From Arthrobacter sp. 135MFCol5.1 (GTDB lineage: Bacteria > Actinomycetota > Actinomycetes > Actinomycetales > Micrococcaceae), in NCBI RefSeq assembly GCF_000374865.1, contig NZ_KB895462.1, positions 1-64,000 on the forward strand: a DNA stretch of 64,000 nucleotides. The letters run 5' to 3'. The position numbers and the translations under genes were made by a program. Within the stretch, counting starts at the first letter, position 1; each line of letters begins with the position of its first letter. The notes under the pieces were generated by a model that was given only the letters and a program-made list of their open reading frames with translations, did not search any database and was not told where the DNA came from. This document shows, piece after piece, positions 34,190 to 43,099 of this stretch.

Positions 34190-34340
34190 CGGCAACCTTT
34201 CAGCCCGGGTTTCACCTGGACGGGACAGCAAGCCTGCCTTCGCCCGTCGGTGGGCGTGCGCGTGTGTTCGTTCCAGACTACTAACACAACTGCCGTGCCT
34301 GACAGAGAGTTCCGGCAAATATGCCACCGCTTTCGGCGGA

Positions 34341-34346
34341 TAGGCT
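34341..34346 (+). promoter_or_regulatory. -10-like TAGGCT box 6 nt before tatD
   Basis: TAGGCT is followed by GGGTGG and ATG 34353, inside the divergent MoxR-tatD spacer. Confidence 0.5.
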
Positions 34347-34352
34347 GGGTGG

Positions 34353-35255
34353 ATGTGCAATCCGCTGACTCCCGCCGCCTATCGGGCACCTGACACAGGC
34401 CCCTTGGACCCGGAAGCTCCGCCCCGCAAGCAGTATCCGCCCGCGCCTGAACCGTTGCCTGTACCCGTGATGGACAACCACACCCACCTGGACTTTCCTG
34501 ATGGAACGGCGCCGGTGGGAATCAAGGCCGCGCTTGATGCCGCAGCGGCCGTGGGGGTCCAGGGAGCGGTCCAGGTGGGCTGCGACCTGGCGTCGTCGCG
34601 GTTCACGGTGGAAGCCGTGGACCAGGACCACCGTCTCCTGGGCGCCGTGGCCCTCCATCCCAACGATGCTCCGCACTATGCCGCCAGGGGCGAACTTGAG
34701 GCGGCCCTGGCAGAGATCGAACGCCTCGCGGCGCATCCGCGGATCCGCGCGATCGGCGAGACGGGGCTGGACTTCTACCGCACGGAAGGCGAAGGACTGC
34801 GCCACCAGGAGCACTCGTTCCGGCGCCACATCGACATCGCCAAGCGCCTGGACCTCACCCTCCAGATCCACGACCGGGACGCACACGGCGACGTGGTGCG
34901 GGTGCTGAGGGAGGAAGGCGCCCCGGGGAGGGTGGTGTTCCACTGCTTCTCCGGCGACGAGGAGCTTGCCAGGACCTGCAACGACCAGGGCTGGTGGATG
35001 TCCTTCGCCGGGACCCTGACCTTCAAGAACGCCGCGAATCTTCGGGCCGCGCTCGCCGTCGCCGACCGCCAACTCATCATGGTGGAAACAGATGCGCCGT
35101 TCCTGACCCCGCATCCGCACCGGGGGCGGCCAAATGCCAGCTACATGGTCCCGTACACGGTCCGGGCCATGGCAGAATTGACAGGCTCCGACCTCGCCGG
35201 GCTGTGCAACACCATCAGTGAAAATACCGTGCGGGCATACGGATCCTGGACCTGA
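34353..35255 (+). CDS. tatD: TatD family metal-dependent hydrolase/DNase
   Basis: TatD proteins are metal-dependent TIM-barrel nucleases acting on DNA 3' ends. The 300-residue protein has the first metal motif at H43 and H45 (MDNHTHLDFPDG), GETGLDFYR with the bridging Glu, QIHDRDAHGD, FHCFSGDEELA and the ETDAPFLTPHPHRGRPN signature. An unusual Pro-rich N-terminal stretch of about 38 residues precedes the barrel. It sits in the conserved tatD-rpf-rsmA-ispE order. metG, which often precedes it, is not here. Confidence 0.93.
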   Translation: MCNPLTPAAYRAPDTGPLDPEAPPRKQYPPAPEPLPVPVMDNHTHLDFPDGTAPVGIKAALDAAAAVGVQGAVQVGCDLASSRFTVEAVDQDHRLLGAVALHPNDAPHYAARGELEAALAEIERLAAHPRIRAIGETGLDFYRTEGEGLRHQEHSFRRHIDIAKRLDLTLQIHDRDAHGDVVRVLREEGAPGRVVFHCFSGDEELARTCNDQGWWMSFAGTLTFKNAANLRAALAVADRQLIMVETDAPFLTPHPHRGRPNASYMVPYTVRAMAELTGSDLAGLCNTISENTVRAYGSWT

Positions 35256-35535
35256 AATCCCACCCCGTCCCGTGATCCTGGGCAATACCTGGTATGCAAA
35301 AATGTTGGTCGCTTTATAACGCTACGGTTACAGTGGACAACTATTAGCCGGGGTCGGGGAAGGCCAACGGATAATTTCGCTCCATTCGCAGCCGCTCCGG
35401 GCACGTCAGTTCCCGGCCATGCCGCTGCGCGGAGTGTGGCGGTGCATCGATGCCCGGACGGTCTATTTGAGGTTGTTCCGGGCATTCCCTTGCGCGATTC
35501 CCCGTGCCCGGATGGACCTAGAGTTACGGGCAATC

Positions 35536-36702
35536 GTGATCAAGTTCTTCACAACGGACGGCAAGTTCAGCTATATCAAGGTTGGCGCCCAACTTCTGGT
35601 GCTCTGCGGCCTCGTCGCGGGCCTCGTGGCTTTCGTGGGCAATAACAAAACAATCACGCTCAACGTGGACGGCAAAGCCTCGTCCGTGCAGTCCTTTGGT
35701 GGAACAGTGGCGCAGGTGGTCAAGAGTGCCAACCTGGACCTCAAGCCCGGCGACCGCGTATCGCCGTCCTTGGATTCATCCGTGCAAAACGGCACCGTCA
35801 TCAACGTCAACCAGGCCAAAGAGGTCAAGGTCAGCCTTGACGGGGCCGAAAAGACCGTCAACACCACCGCCCAGGACGTGGAAGGCCTCGTCAGCGAGCT
35901 CGGCGTTGCCAGCGCATCGGCCGTCTCGGCGCCCAAGGATGCCACGCTCGCACTGGCCGGCTCCTACGTCTCCATCTCCACACCCAAGACCGTCAGCATC
36001 GTGGCCGATGGCAAGGTGAACACCGCCACCACCACTGCCGCAACCGTAGGCAAGGTCCTTGAGGATTCCGGTGTCACCCTCGGCGCCAGCGACCGCTCCT
36101 CCCAGCCGGCCAACGCCAACGTGGTGAACAACATGGTCATCAAGGTCTCCCGGGTGGACACCAGCAAGACTGCCGTTACCAGCGAAGACGTGCCCTTCGA
36201 CACGGTCACCGCCGAGAGCGCCGACATGCTCAAGGGTGACAAGCAGGTGACCCAGGCCGGGGCGGCCGGAAAGATCGAGCGCACCTTCAAGCTGGTCCTC
36301 GTTGACGGCCGGGAAGCGTCGCGCACCCTCGTGTCCGAGAACGTGGCGGTGCAGCCCGTAACCGAAAAGGTCACCGTGGGCACCAAGGCCAAGCCCGCCG
36401 TCCAGGCGGCGCCCGCGGCAGCAGCCGCCAACACCGGGGCAGCGGCGCCGGCCATGATGAACGAAGCCATGTGGGACAAGATCGCCCAGTGTGAATCCAG
36501 CGGAAACTGGAGCATCAACAGCGGCAACGGCTACTACGGCGGCCTCCAGTTCGACATCCGCACCTGGATCGGAGCTGGCGGCGGCGCGTACGCCCCGAAC
36601 GCCAGCCTCGCCACCAAGGCGCAGCAAATCGACATCGCCAACCGCGTCTACGCCCAGCGCGGGCTCTCACCGTGGGGTTGCGGCTGGGCAGCCAGCAGCT
36701 GA
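35536..36702 (+). CDS. rpfB: Resuscitation-promoting factor (RpfB-like)
   Basis: Rpf proteins are secreted lysozyme-like muralytic enzymes that stimulate regrowth of dormant cells. The protein (about 388 residues from GTG 35536) has an N-terminal membrane/signal segment (about 15-32) and three DUF348 repeats (about 35-210, TITLNVDGKASSVQSFGGTV). Next come a G5 domain (about 215-295, ending TVGTKAKP), an Ala-rich linker and the C-terminal Rpf domain with catalytic E320 (IAQCESSGNWSIN) and the disulfide partner in SPWGCGW. The G5 plus DUF348 plan is that of RpfB. The open frame extends to 35419, but those residues are not signal-like. Gene order tatD-rpf-rsmA-ispE matches M. tuberculosis. Confidence 0.93.
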   Translation: MIKFFTTDGKFSYIKVGAQLLVLCGLVAGLVAFVGNNKTITLNVDGKASSVQSFGGTVAQVVKSANLDLKPGDRVSPSLDSSVQNGTVINVNQAKEVKVSLDGAEKTVNTTAQDVEGLVSELGVASASAVSAPKDATLALAGSYVSISTPKTVSIVADGKVNTATTTAATVGKVLEDSGVTLGASDRSSQPANANVVNNMVIKVSRVDTSKTAVTSEDVPFDTVTAESADMLKGDKQVTQAGAAGKIERTFKLVLVDGREASRTLVSENVAVQPVTEKVTVGTKAKPAVQAAPAAAAANTGAAAPAMMNEAMWDKIAQCESSGNWSINSGNGYYGGLQFDIRTWIGAGGGAYAPNASLATKAQQIDIANRVYAQRGLSPWGCGWAASS

Positions 36703-36799
36703 TTCAGCGGACGAACACGACGCCCACAGCGTGGCCGGGCCCGGATATCCGGGCCCGGCCACTGCCGTTAAGCCGACAGGGCGGAGCTGCCGCGCGGGA

Positions 36800-36805
36800 T
36801 AGGAT
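36800..36805 (+). promoter_or_regulatory. -10-like TAGGAT box 6 nt before rsmA
   Basis: TAGGAT is followed by ACCTAG and GTG 36812. Confidence 0.5.
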
Positions 36806-36811
36806 ACCTAG

Positions 36812-37684
36812 GTGACTGAACCCATCCCTGCCGTGCCCGCACCGTTGTTCGGTGCCTCCGACATCCGCCGGCTGGCAGAGGAAATCGGGATCAGGCCGAC
36901 TAAAACCTTGGGCCAGAACTTCGTTATCGACGGCAACACCATCCGGCGGATCGTCTCCGCCGCCGGAGTGGGGCCGGATGAAACCGTCCTCGAGGTAGGC
37001 CCGGGCCTCGGCTCCCTGACCTTGGGGCTGCTCGATGCGGCGGCGGCCGTTGTCGCCGTCGAAATCGACCCCGTCCTGGCCGCGAAGCTTCCGGAAACCG
37101 TCAAGGCATGGCGCCCTGCCGCCGCCAACGCGTTCCACCTGGTCAACGACGACGCCATGAAAGTCACCGAACTGCCGGTCCAACCCACCGCACTGGTGGC
37201 CAACCTGCCCTACAACGTGGCGGTTCCGGTGGTACTGCACCTGCTGCAGCATTTCCCCAGCCTGCGGCACGGGCTGGTGATGGTGCAGGACGAAGTAGCG
37301 GACCGGCTGGCCGCGGGCCCGGGGTCCAAGACCTACGGGGTGCCGTCGGTCAAGGCGGCGTGGTACAGCCAGATGCGCAAGGCAGGCGTCATCGGCATGA
37401 ACGTCTTTTGGCCCGCCCCCAAAATCCACTCCGGCCTGGTGGCCTTCACCCGCCGCGAGCCGCCGGCCACCACTGCCACCCGTGAGCAAGTGTTTGCCGT
37501 GGTGGACGCCGCGTTCGCGCAGCGCCGCAAGACGCTGCGGGCAGCCCTCGCCGGCTGGGCAGGCGGAGCGCCGGAAGCGGAGCGCTGCCTCGTGGCTGCC
37601 GGCGTGGACCCCACTGCCCGTGGCGAGGTCATCGATATCCAAGCCTTCGCCAGGATCGCCGAAGCCAAGGAATCACGGTTGTGA
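36812..37684 (+). CDS. rsmA: 16S rRNA (adenine(1518)-N6/adenine(1519)-N6)-dimethyltransferase
   Basis: RsmA/KsgA dimethylates two adjacent adenosines near the 3' end of 16S rRNA. The 290-residue protein has [21 protein letters not shown] motif [15 protein letters not shown], the acidic [11 protein letters not shown] and the catalytic NLPYN motif ([13 protein letters not shown]), then [14 protein letters not shown]. It starts at GTG 36812 after a TAGGAT box. Its stop overlaps the ispE start by 4 bp (GTGA). Confidence 0.96.
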   Translation: MTEPIPAVPAPLFGASDIRRLAEEIGIRPTKTLGQNFVIDGNTIRRIVSAAGVGPDETVLEVGPGLGSLTLGLLDAAAAVVAVEIDPVLAAKLPETVKAWRPAAANAFHLVNDDAMKVTELPVQPTALVANLPYNVAVPVVLHLLQHFPSLRHGLVMVQDEVADRLAAGPGSKTYGVPSVKAAWYSQMRKAGVIGMNVFWPAPKIHSGLVAFTRREPPATTATREQVFAVVDAAFAQRRKTLRAALAGWAGGAPEAERCLVAAGVDPTARGEVIDIQAFARIAEAKESRL

Positions 37685-38643
37685 ACGCCCCGGCAGGACG
37701 CTTCGCGGCCAGGACGGTCCGGGTCAAAGCACCCGGCAAGGTCAACGTATCCCTGGCGGTGGGCCCGCTCCGCCGGGACGGCTACCACTCCGTTGCCAGC
37801 GTCTACCTCGCGGTATCCCTCTACGAGGAAGTTGCCGCCACCAGCACCGCGACGCCGGGAATCACGCTCAGCCTCAGCCCCGAAAGCACCCTGGACCTCG
37901 ACGCCGTCGACATTCCCCTGGACAGCAACAACCTGGCCTACAAGGCAGCCGCCATCATGGCTGACGTCTCCGAGCACGCCACCGGCGTACACCTGGAAAT
38001 CACCAAACGCGTCCCGGTCGCCGGCGGCATGGGCGGCGGGTCAGCCGACGCCGCCGCCACGCTCCTGGCCTGCGACGCCCTGTGGAACAGCGGACTTTCC
38101 CGCGAAGAATTGGCCCACCTTGCCGCGGAACTGGGCGCGGACGTGCCCTTCTCGCTGCTTGGCGGCACCGCCGTGGGCCTTGGCCTGGGCGACAAACTGT
38201 CCCCGGCCCTGGCCAAGGCCCAAACCCACTGGGTGCTGGTGGCGGCAGACTACGGACTGTCCACCCCGGAGGTGTACCGCACCCTGGACAGGCTGCGGGA
38301 CGCCGAAGGCATCACCGCGGACGAGCCCACCGGCGTCGACCCGCACATTTTAACGGCCCTGCGCAGCGGCGACGCCGAATCCCTGAGCCGTGTCCTGGTC
38401 AACGACCTGCAGCGTGCCGCCATCTCCTTGGCCCCTGCATTGCGCGATACGCTGGGTATCGGCGAATCCCACGGCGCGATCGCTGGGATCGTTTCAGGTT
38501 CCGGCCCCACCGTGGCCTTGCTCGCCGACGATCCCGTGGCGGCCGAAGCACTGGCCGAGGACCTGCGGCACCAGGGACTGGCGGCCCTTCACGTGCACGG
38601 CCCCGTCCACGGCGCGCGCATCATCTCCGACACACATCTCTAG
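37681..38643 (+). CDS. ispE: 4-diphosphocytidyl-2-C-methyl-D-erythritol kinase
   Basis: IspE phosphorylates CDP-ME in the MEP pathway for isoprenoid precursors, needed for polyprenyl carriers. The 320-residue GHMP kinase shows [20 protein letters not shown] near the N-terminus, the ATP-binding [17 protein letters not shown] and the C-terminal [13 protein letters not shown]. It is translationally coupled to rsmA, and the ABC-F gene follows 35 bp later. Confidence 0.95.
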   Translation: MNAPAGRFAARTVRVKAPGKVNVSLAVGPLRRDGYHSVASVYLAVSLYEEVAATSTATPGITLSLSPESTLDLDAVDIPLDSNNLAYKAAAIMADVSEHATGVHLEITKRVPVAGGMGGGSADAAATLLACDALWNSGLSREELAHLAAELGADVPFSLLGGTAVGLGLGDKLSPALAKAQTHWVLVAADYGLSTPEVYRTLDRLRDAEGITADEPTGVDPHILTALRSGDAESLSRVLVNDLQRAAISLAPALRDTLGIGESHGAIAGIVSGSGPTVALLADDPVAAEALAEDLRHQGLAALHVHGPVHGARIISDTHL

Positions 38644-38678
38644 ACCCCTTATATTTCGGCAGCAGAAAGCAGTTCCTT

Positions 38679-40511
38679 TTGGCACACCTTCTTGGCGGCG
38701 AGAACCTCACAGTTTCCTACGCGACCGGCACCGTCCTGGACGGCATCACCCTGGGCCTTGAGGAAGGCGACCGGATCGGCATGGTGGGCCGGAACGGCGA
38801 CGGCAAATCCACCCTGATGCGCCTGCTGGCACTGCGTTCCACGCCCGACTCCGGCCGTGTCACCAAGCGTGGCGACGTCAACGTGGGGTACCTGGACCAA
38901 AGCGACGTGCTCGACGGCGACCTGACCGTCGGCGCCGCGATCGTGGGCGACCAGGCGGATTACGAATGGGCGCGCAACCCGCAAATCCGCGAGATCATGG
39001 GCGGGCTGGTGTCCGACGTCGACTGGCATGCCAACGTGCACGCCCTCTCCGGCGGCCAGAAGCGGCGGGTGGCCCTGGCAAAGCTCCTGATCGAGGACCA
39101 CGACGTCATCATGCTCGACGAGCCCACCAACCACCTCGATGTCGAAGGAGTTGCCTGGCTTGCCCGGCACCTGAAGACCCGCTGGCGGGCCAACCAGGGC
39201 GCCTTCCTGGTGGTCACCCACGACCGCTGGTTCCTCGATGAAGTCTGCAACAAGACCTGGGAAGTGCACGACGGCATCGTGGACCCCTTCGAAGGTGGAT
39301 ACGCGGCGTACGTCCTGGCCCGTGCCGAGCGTGACCGGATGGCCTCCGTGGTCGAAGGCAAGCGCCAGCAGCTGGTCAAGAAGGAACTGGCCTGGCTTCG
39401 CCGCGGCGCCCCGGCCCGGACCTCGAAACCGAAGTTCCGGATCGAGGCCGCCAACGCCCTGATCGCCGATGTCCCCGAGCCCCGCGACTCCATGGCGTTG
39501 AACAAAATGGCCACTGCCCGCCAGGGCAAGGACGTCCTGGACCTGGAAAACATCTCCCTGAACTTCCGCGGCGGCGACGATGGCCGCAAGCTGTTCGACA
39601 ACATCACCCTGCGCCTGGCCCCGGGAGAGCGGCTGGGGCTGGTGGGTGTCAACGGCGCCGGCAAGACCACCCTTCTGAAGCTGCTCAACGGCGAGATCAC
39701 GCCCGACGCCGGGAAGCTGAAGCGGGGGAAGACCGTGGTCACCGCGGTTCTCACGCAGGAGGTCAAGGAGCTCGACGACGTCGCGGACTTGCGCGTCATC
39801 GAGGTGATCGAGCGGGAAAAGCGTTCCTTCAACGTGGGGGGCAAGGAGTTCACCGCCGGGCAACTGGTGGAGCAGCTCGGGTTCACCAACCAGAAGCAGT
39901 GGACCCCGGTCAAGGACCTCTCCGGCGGCGAACGGCGGCGGCTGCAGTTGCTGAGGCTGCTGGTGGGGGAGCCCAACGTCCTGATGCTCGACGAGCCCAC
40001 AAACGACCTTGATACCGACACCCTCGCCGCCGTGGAGGACGTCCTGGACGGCTGGCCCGGCACGCTGGTGGTGGTCAGCCACGACCGCTACCTGCTCGAG
40101 CGCGTTACCGACCACCAGATGGCCCTCCTGGGCGACGGCAAGCTCCGCGGCCTGCCCGGCGGCGTGGACCAGTACCTTGAGCTGCGGGAGGCCGCCCTCG
40201 CCGGCTCCACGGTGTCCGGCGGCGGCAACCCCGTCACCAGCGCGGGCCAGGGCCCCGCGGCCCCAGCCACCGGCACAGGCCCCTCCGAGGCGGAGAAGCG
40301 GGAGGCCCGCAAGGCCCTCAACCGGATCGAACGGCAAATCAAGAAGCTCGATCAAGAGGAAAAGAAGCTTCACGACCTGATGCTGAAGACCACCGAGGCC
40401 GGCGATTTCGACAAGCTCGCGGACCAGAACAAACAGCTCAAGAACCTCACGGACGAAAAGGACGCCCTGGAAATGGAGTGGCTGGAGGCGTCGGAGCTCC
40501 TGGGGGACTGA
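38679..40511 (+). CDS. ABC-F family ATP-binding protein (Uup-like)
   Basis: ABC-F proteins bind the ribosome and act in translation or antibiotic protection, without membrane domains. The protein (610 residues from TTG 38679) has two ATPase halves: Walker A GRNGDGKST with signature LSGGQKRRV, and Walker A GVNGAGKTT with signature LSGGERRRL. The linker (about 230-290) is followed by the second half, and the C-terminal 80 residues form a charged coiled coil (EKREARKALNRIERQIKKL), as in Uup. I chose TTG 38679 because conserved sequence (AHLLGGENLTVSY) begins there; the frame is open upstream through ispE but is not coding. A TATATT sequence at 38650-38655 could be its own -10. Confidence 0.9.
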   Translation: MAHLLGGENLTVSYATGTVLDGITLGLEEGDRIGMVGRNGDGKSTLMRLLALRSTPDSGRVTKRGDVNVGYLDQSDVLDGDLTVGAAIVGDQADYEWARNPQIREIMGGLVSDVDWHANVHALSGGQKRRVALAKLLIEDHDVIMLDEPTNHLDVEGVAWLARHLKTRWRANQGAFLVVTHDRWFLDEVCNKTWEVHDGIVDPFEGGYAAYVLARAERDRMASVVEGKRQQLVKKELAWLRRGAPARTSKPKFRIEAANALIADVPEPRDSMALNKMATARQGKDVLDLENISLNFRGGDDGRKLFDNITLRLAPGERLGLVGVNGAGKTTLLKLLNGEITPDAGKLKRGKTVVTAVLTQEVKELDDVADLRVIEVIEREKRSFNVGGKEFTAGQLVEQLGFTNQKQWTPVKDLSGGERRRLQLLRLLVGEPNVLMLDEPTNDLDTDTLAAVEDVLDGWPGTLVVVSHDRYLLERVTDHQMALLGDGKLRGLPGGVDQYLELREAALAGSTVSGGGNPVTSAGQGPAAPATGTGPSEAEKREARKALNRIERQIKKLDQEEKKLHDLMLKTTEAGDFDKLADQNKQLKNLTDEKDALEMEWLEASELLGD

Positions 40512-40604
40512 CAAAGGCGACGCGGGCAAGAGCGGAGCTGGGGGCCTTCGTGTAGTCGCGCATCGCGGCGCATCGTGGCGTGGAGGTCGCCCAGCGACCG
40601 GAAC

Positions 40605-40661
40605 GTCACCTATGCGGCGTGTCTAAGCGACGGCGAAGGGCCCCTGCGCCGCGTAAGTGAC
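40605..40661. repeat. Imperfect palindromic intergenic element (REP-like candidate)
   Basis: The 15-base arms 40605-40619 (GTCACCTATGCGGCG) and 40647-40661 (CGCCGCGTAAGTGAC) are complementary at 13 positions and bounded by GTCAC/GTGAC. The 27-base centre carries CGACGGCGAAGGG, echoed by CCACGGCGAAGGC just outside (40661-40673). It sits between convergent genes, as extragenic palindromes and bidirectional terminators do. A small hairpin GGTCGC-CCA-GCGACC (40585-40599) precedes it. Confidence 0.5.
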
Positions 40662-40682
40662 CACGGCGAAGGCGGCCTGGGC

Positions 40683-41309
40683 TTACGCCTCAGACTGCAG
40701 TTCCGGCTCCTTCTTCAGGCCGGTGAGGCCGTTCCAGGCGAGGTTGACCAGGTGCGCAGCGACGGTTTGCTTGTCGGGCTGGCGGCTGTCCTGCCACCAC
40801 TGGCCGGTCATGGCCACCATGCCAACCAGCATCTGGGCGTACATGGCGCCATCCTCGCCGCTGAAGCCGCGGCGCGAGAATTCGTCGGAGAGGATGTGTT
40901 CCACGCGGGCGGTGACCTGGGAGAGCAGGGTGGAGAAGGCGCCCTCGGGCTGGGACGGGGGAGCGTCGCGCATGAGGATCCGGAAGCCCTCGGTGCGCTC
41001 CTCGATGTAGGTCAGCAGGGCCAGGGCGGCGCGTTCGACGAGGACCCGGGGTTTGGCTTCCTCGGTGAGGGCGCTATTGATGGCGTCCAGCAGGATGTGG
41101 AACTCGCACTCCACCACCTGCGTGTACAACCCTTCCTTGGATCCGAAGTGCTCGTAGATGACCGGCTTGGACACGCCCGCGCTGGCGGCGATCTCCTCAA
41201 TGGTGGTCCCGTCGAGCCCCCGGACGGCAAAAAGCGCCCGGCCGACGTCGATCAACTGGCTACGCCGCTGCAGGCCGGTCATCCGCATCCGCGGCAGGTT
41301 GTTGCTCAC
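40683..41309 (-). CDS. TetR/AcrR family transcriptional regulator
   Basis: The 208-residue protein has the TetR_N helix-turn-helix near residues 15-62 (RSQLIDVGRALFAVRGLDG, then TIEEIAASAGVSKPVIYEHF). The ligand-binding C-terminal part contains a TetR_C-type RTEGFRILMRDAPPSQPEGA segment. I take GTG 41309 as start, since the open frame upstream runs antisense through the tRNA and glmU. A TetR gene beside glmU is also found in mycobacteria (Rv1019), so it belongs to the core neighbourhood. Its target is unknown. Confidence 0.88.
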   Translation of the reverse strand: MSNNLPRMRMTGLQRRSQLIDVGRALFAVRGLDGTTIEEIAASAGVSKPVIYEHFGSKEGLYTQVVECEFHILLDAINSALTEEAKPRVLVERAALALLTYIEERTEGFRILMRDAPPSQPEGAFSTLLSQVTARVEHILSDEFSRRGFSGEDGAMYAQMLVGMVAMTGQWWQDSRQPDKQTVAAHLVNLAWNGLTGLKKEPELQSEA

Positions 41310-41443
41310 AATCCCATCATGCCCCACCGGCCACGGGCCCGATTCCGCCCGGCAGGCAGGGGAGAACCGGCCGGTGTCGCGCGGTGCCCCGAACCCATGG
41401 CAAAATAGGGACTTGTGCCCGGGCCTTGAGTCCTCCGGCACGG

Positions 41444-41515
41444 TCCGCTCTGGTGTAACGGCAGCACCCCGGCCTTTGGAGCCGTGGAGTATAGGTTCGA
41501 ATCCTATGGGCGGAA
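41444..41515 (+). tRNA. tRNA-Gln (anticodon TTG)
   Basis: The cloverleaf is complete: acceptor stem TCCGCTC (41444-41450) pairs with GGGCGGA (41508-41514). The anticodon loop CTTTGGA carries TTG at 41476-41478. The T-arm is TAGG-TTCGAAT-CCTA, and A is the discriminator base. CCA is not encoded. It decodes CAA, a rare codon in high-GC genomes. It stands alone between the TetR gene and glmU. Confidence 0.95.
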
Positions 41516-41618
41516 CTGCTGTGCGAGGAGCGTTCAGTAGGATGGCACCCGGTGCCGGGCGGACATGGACGCCGGACACCCCAATGCGCCAGCACAACCT
41601 AGCAAGGAGAGCCCGTAC

Positions 41619-43097
41619 GTGATCCCCGAGAATGCCGGCCCGGCCGCTGTCATCGTTCTGGCAGCAGGCGCCGGTACCCGGATGAAGTCGCGTACACCCA
41701 AGATCCTCCACGAAATCGGCGGCCTCTCCCTGGTGGGCCACGCCCTCCGGGCGGCCCGCAGCATCAACCCGCAGCGGCTCGCCATCGTGGTGCGCCACGA
41801 ACGTGACCTGGTTGCCCGGCATGTATCGGCACTGGATCCCGACGCCGTCATCGTGGACCAGGACGACGTGCCGGGCACCGGCCGCGCCGTGGAAGCCGCC
41901 CTCGAGGCACTCCACGCGGAACAAGGCCTGGCCGGTACCGTTGTGGTCACCTACGGCGACGTTCCGCTGCTCTCCGGGGAACTCCTGGGCGAACTCGTGG
42001 CCACCCACGAGCGTGACGGCAACGCGGTCACCGTCCTCACCGCCGTCCTCGACGACGCCACCGGTTACGGCCGCATCCTCCGGGGGGAGGACGGTTCCGT
42101 CACGGGCATCCGCGAGCACAAGGATTCATCCGAGGCCGAGCGGCTGATCCGCGAGGTCAACTCCGGTATCTACGCCTTCGACGCAGCCGTGCTCCGGGAC
42201 GCCCTTGGCAAGGTCACCACCGACAACGCCCAGGGCGAGAAATACCTCACCGACGTCCTGTCCCTGGCGCGTGCCGCCGGCGGCCGGGTTGCCGCCGTCG
42301 TCACCGCCGACCGCTGGCAGGTGGAAGGCGCGAACGACCGCGTCCAACTGGCCGCCCTCGGCGCCGAACTGAACCGCCGCACCGTCGAGGGATGGATGCG
42401 CGCAGGCGTCACCGTGGTGGACCCGGCCACTACGTGGATCGACGCATCGGTCACCCTGGACGAGGACGTCCGGCTGCTGCCCAACACCCAACTGCACGGC
42501 GCCACCACCGTGGCCCGGGACGCCGTCGTCGGCCCCGACACCACGCTGACCGACGTCACGGTGGGCGAGGGCGCAACGGTGGTCCGCACCCACGGTTCCG
42601 GCTCGGTGATCGGGCCGCGCGCCGCCGTCGGCCCCTTCACCTACCTGCGGCCAGGCACCGTGCTCGGTGAAAAGGGCAAGATCGGTGCGTTCTACGAAAC
42701 CAAGAACGTCACCATCGGCCGCGGCTCCAAGCTGTCCCACCTGGGCTACGCAGGCGACGCCGAAATCGGCGAAGACACCAACATCGGCTGTGGAAACATC
42801 ACGGCAAACTACGACGGCGAGAAGAAGCACCGCACGGTGATCGGCTCGGGCGTGCGTACCGGCTCCAACACGGTCTTTGTTGCCCCGGTCACCGTGGGGG
42901 ACGGTGCCTACAGCGGCGCCGGCGCGGTGATCCGCAAGGACGTACCCGCAGGCGCGCTCGCACTAAGCGTCGCTGCCCAGCGCAACGCCGAAGGCTGGGT
43001 CCCCGCGAACCGTCCGGGAACCCGCTCCGCCGAACTGGCCCAGGCGGCCACCCAGAACTCCTCCAGTACCCCGGCATCTACAGAAGAGGGCAAGTAA
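41619..43097 (+). CDS. glmU: Bifunctional UDP-GlcNAc pyrophosphorylase / GlcN-1-P N-acetyltransferase
   Basis: GlmU acetylates glucosamine-1-P and couples it to UTP, making UDP-GlcNAc for peptidoglycan. The 492-residue protein has an N-terminal nucleotidyltransferase domain (LAAGAGTRMKSRTPK, TYGDVPLL, VNSGIYAF) and a C-terminal left-handed beta-helix acetyltransferase domain (hexapeptides from about residue 270; ETKNVTIGRGSKLSHLGYAG and NIGCGNITANYDGEKK). GTG 41619 follows AAGGAGA closely, so the further upstream frame is not used. It is followed after 2 bp by prs, so the two are co-transcribed. Confidence 0.96.
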   Translation: MIPENAGPAAVIVLAAGAGTRMKSRTPKILHEIGGLSLVGHALRAARSINPQRLAIVVRHERDLVARHVSALDPDAVIVDQDDVPGTGRAVEAALEALHAEQGLAGTVVVTYGDVPLLSGELLGELVATHERDGNAVTVLTAVLDDATGYGRILRGEDGSVTGIREHKDSSEAERLIREVNSGIYAFDAAVLRDALGKVTTDNAQGEKYLTDVLSLARAAGGRVAAVVTADRWQVEGANDRVQLAALGAELNRRTVEGWMRAGVTVVDPATTWIDASVTLDEDVRLLPNTQLHGATTVARDAVVGPDTTLTDVTVGEGATVVRTHGSGSVIGPRAAVGPFTYLRPGTVLGEKGKIGAFYETKNVTIGRGSKLSHLGYAGDAEIGEDTNIGCGNITANYDGEKKHRTVIGSGVRTGSNTVFVAPVTVGDGAYSGAGAVIRKDVPAGALALSVAAQRNAEGWVPANRPGTRSAELAQAATQNSSSTPASTEEGK

Positions 43098-43099
43098 GA

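Noticed and set aside
35256-35535. Full c-di-AMP riboswitch upstream of rpf
   Set aside because: Only one weakly similar block is present and the GGGGTGAAT-like part is missing, so I did not annotate it.
38649-40529. Long minus-strand open frame antisense to the ABC-F gene
   Set aside because: It mirrors codon bias of a high-GC gene; it has no domain and lies fully opposite a well-supported ABC-F protein.
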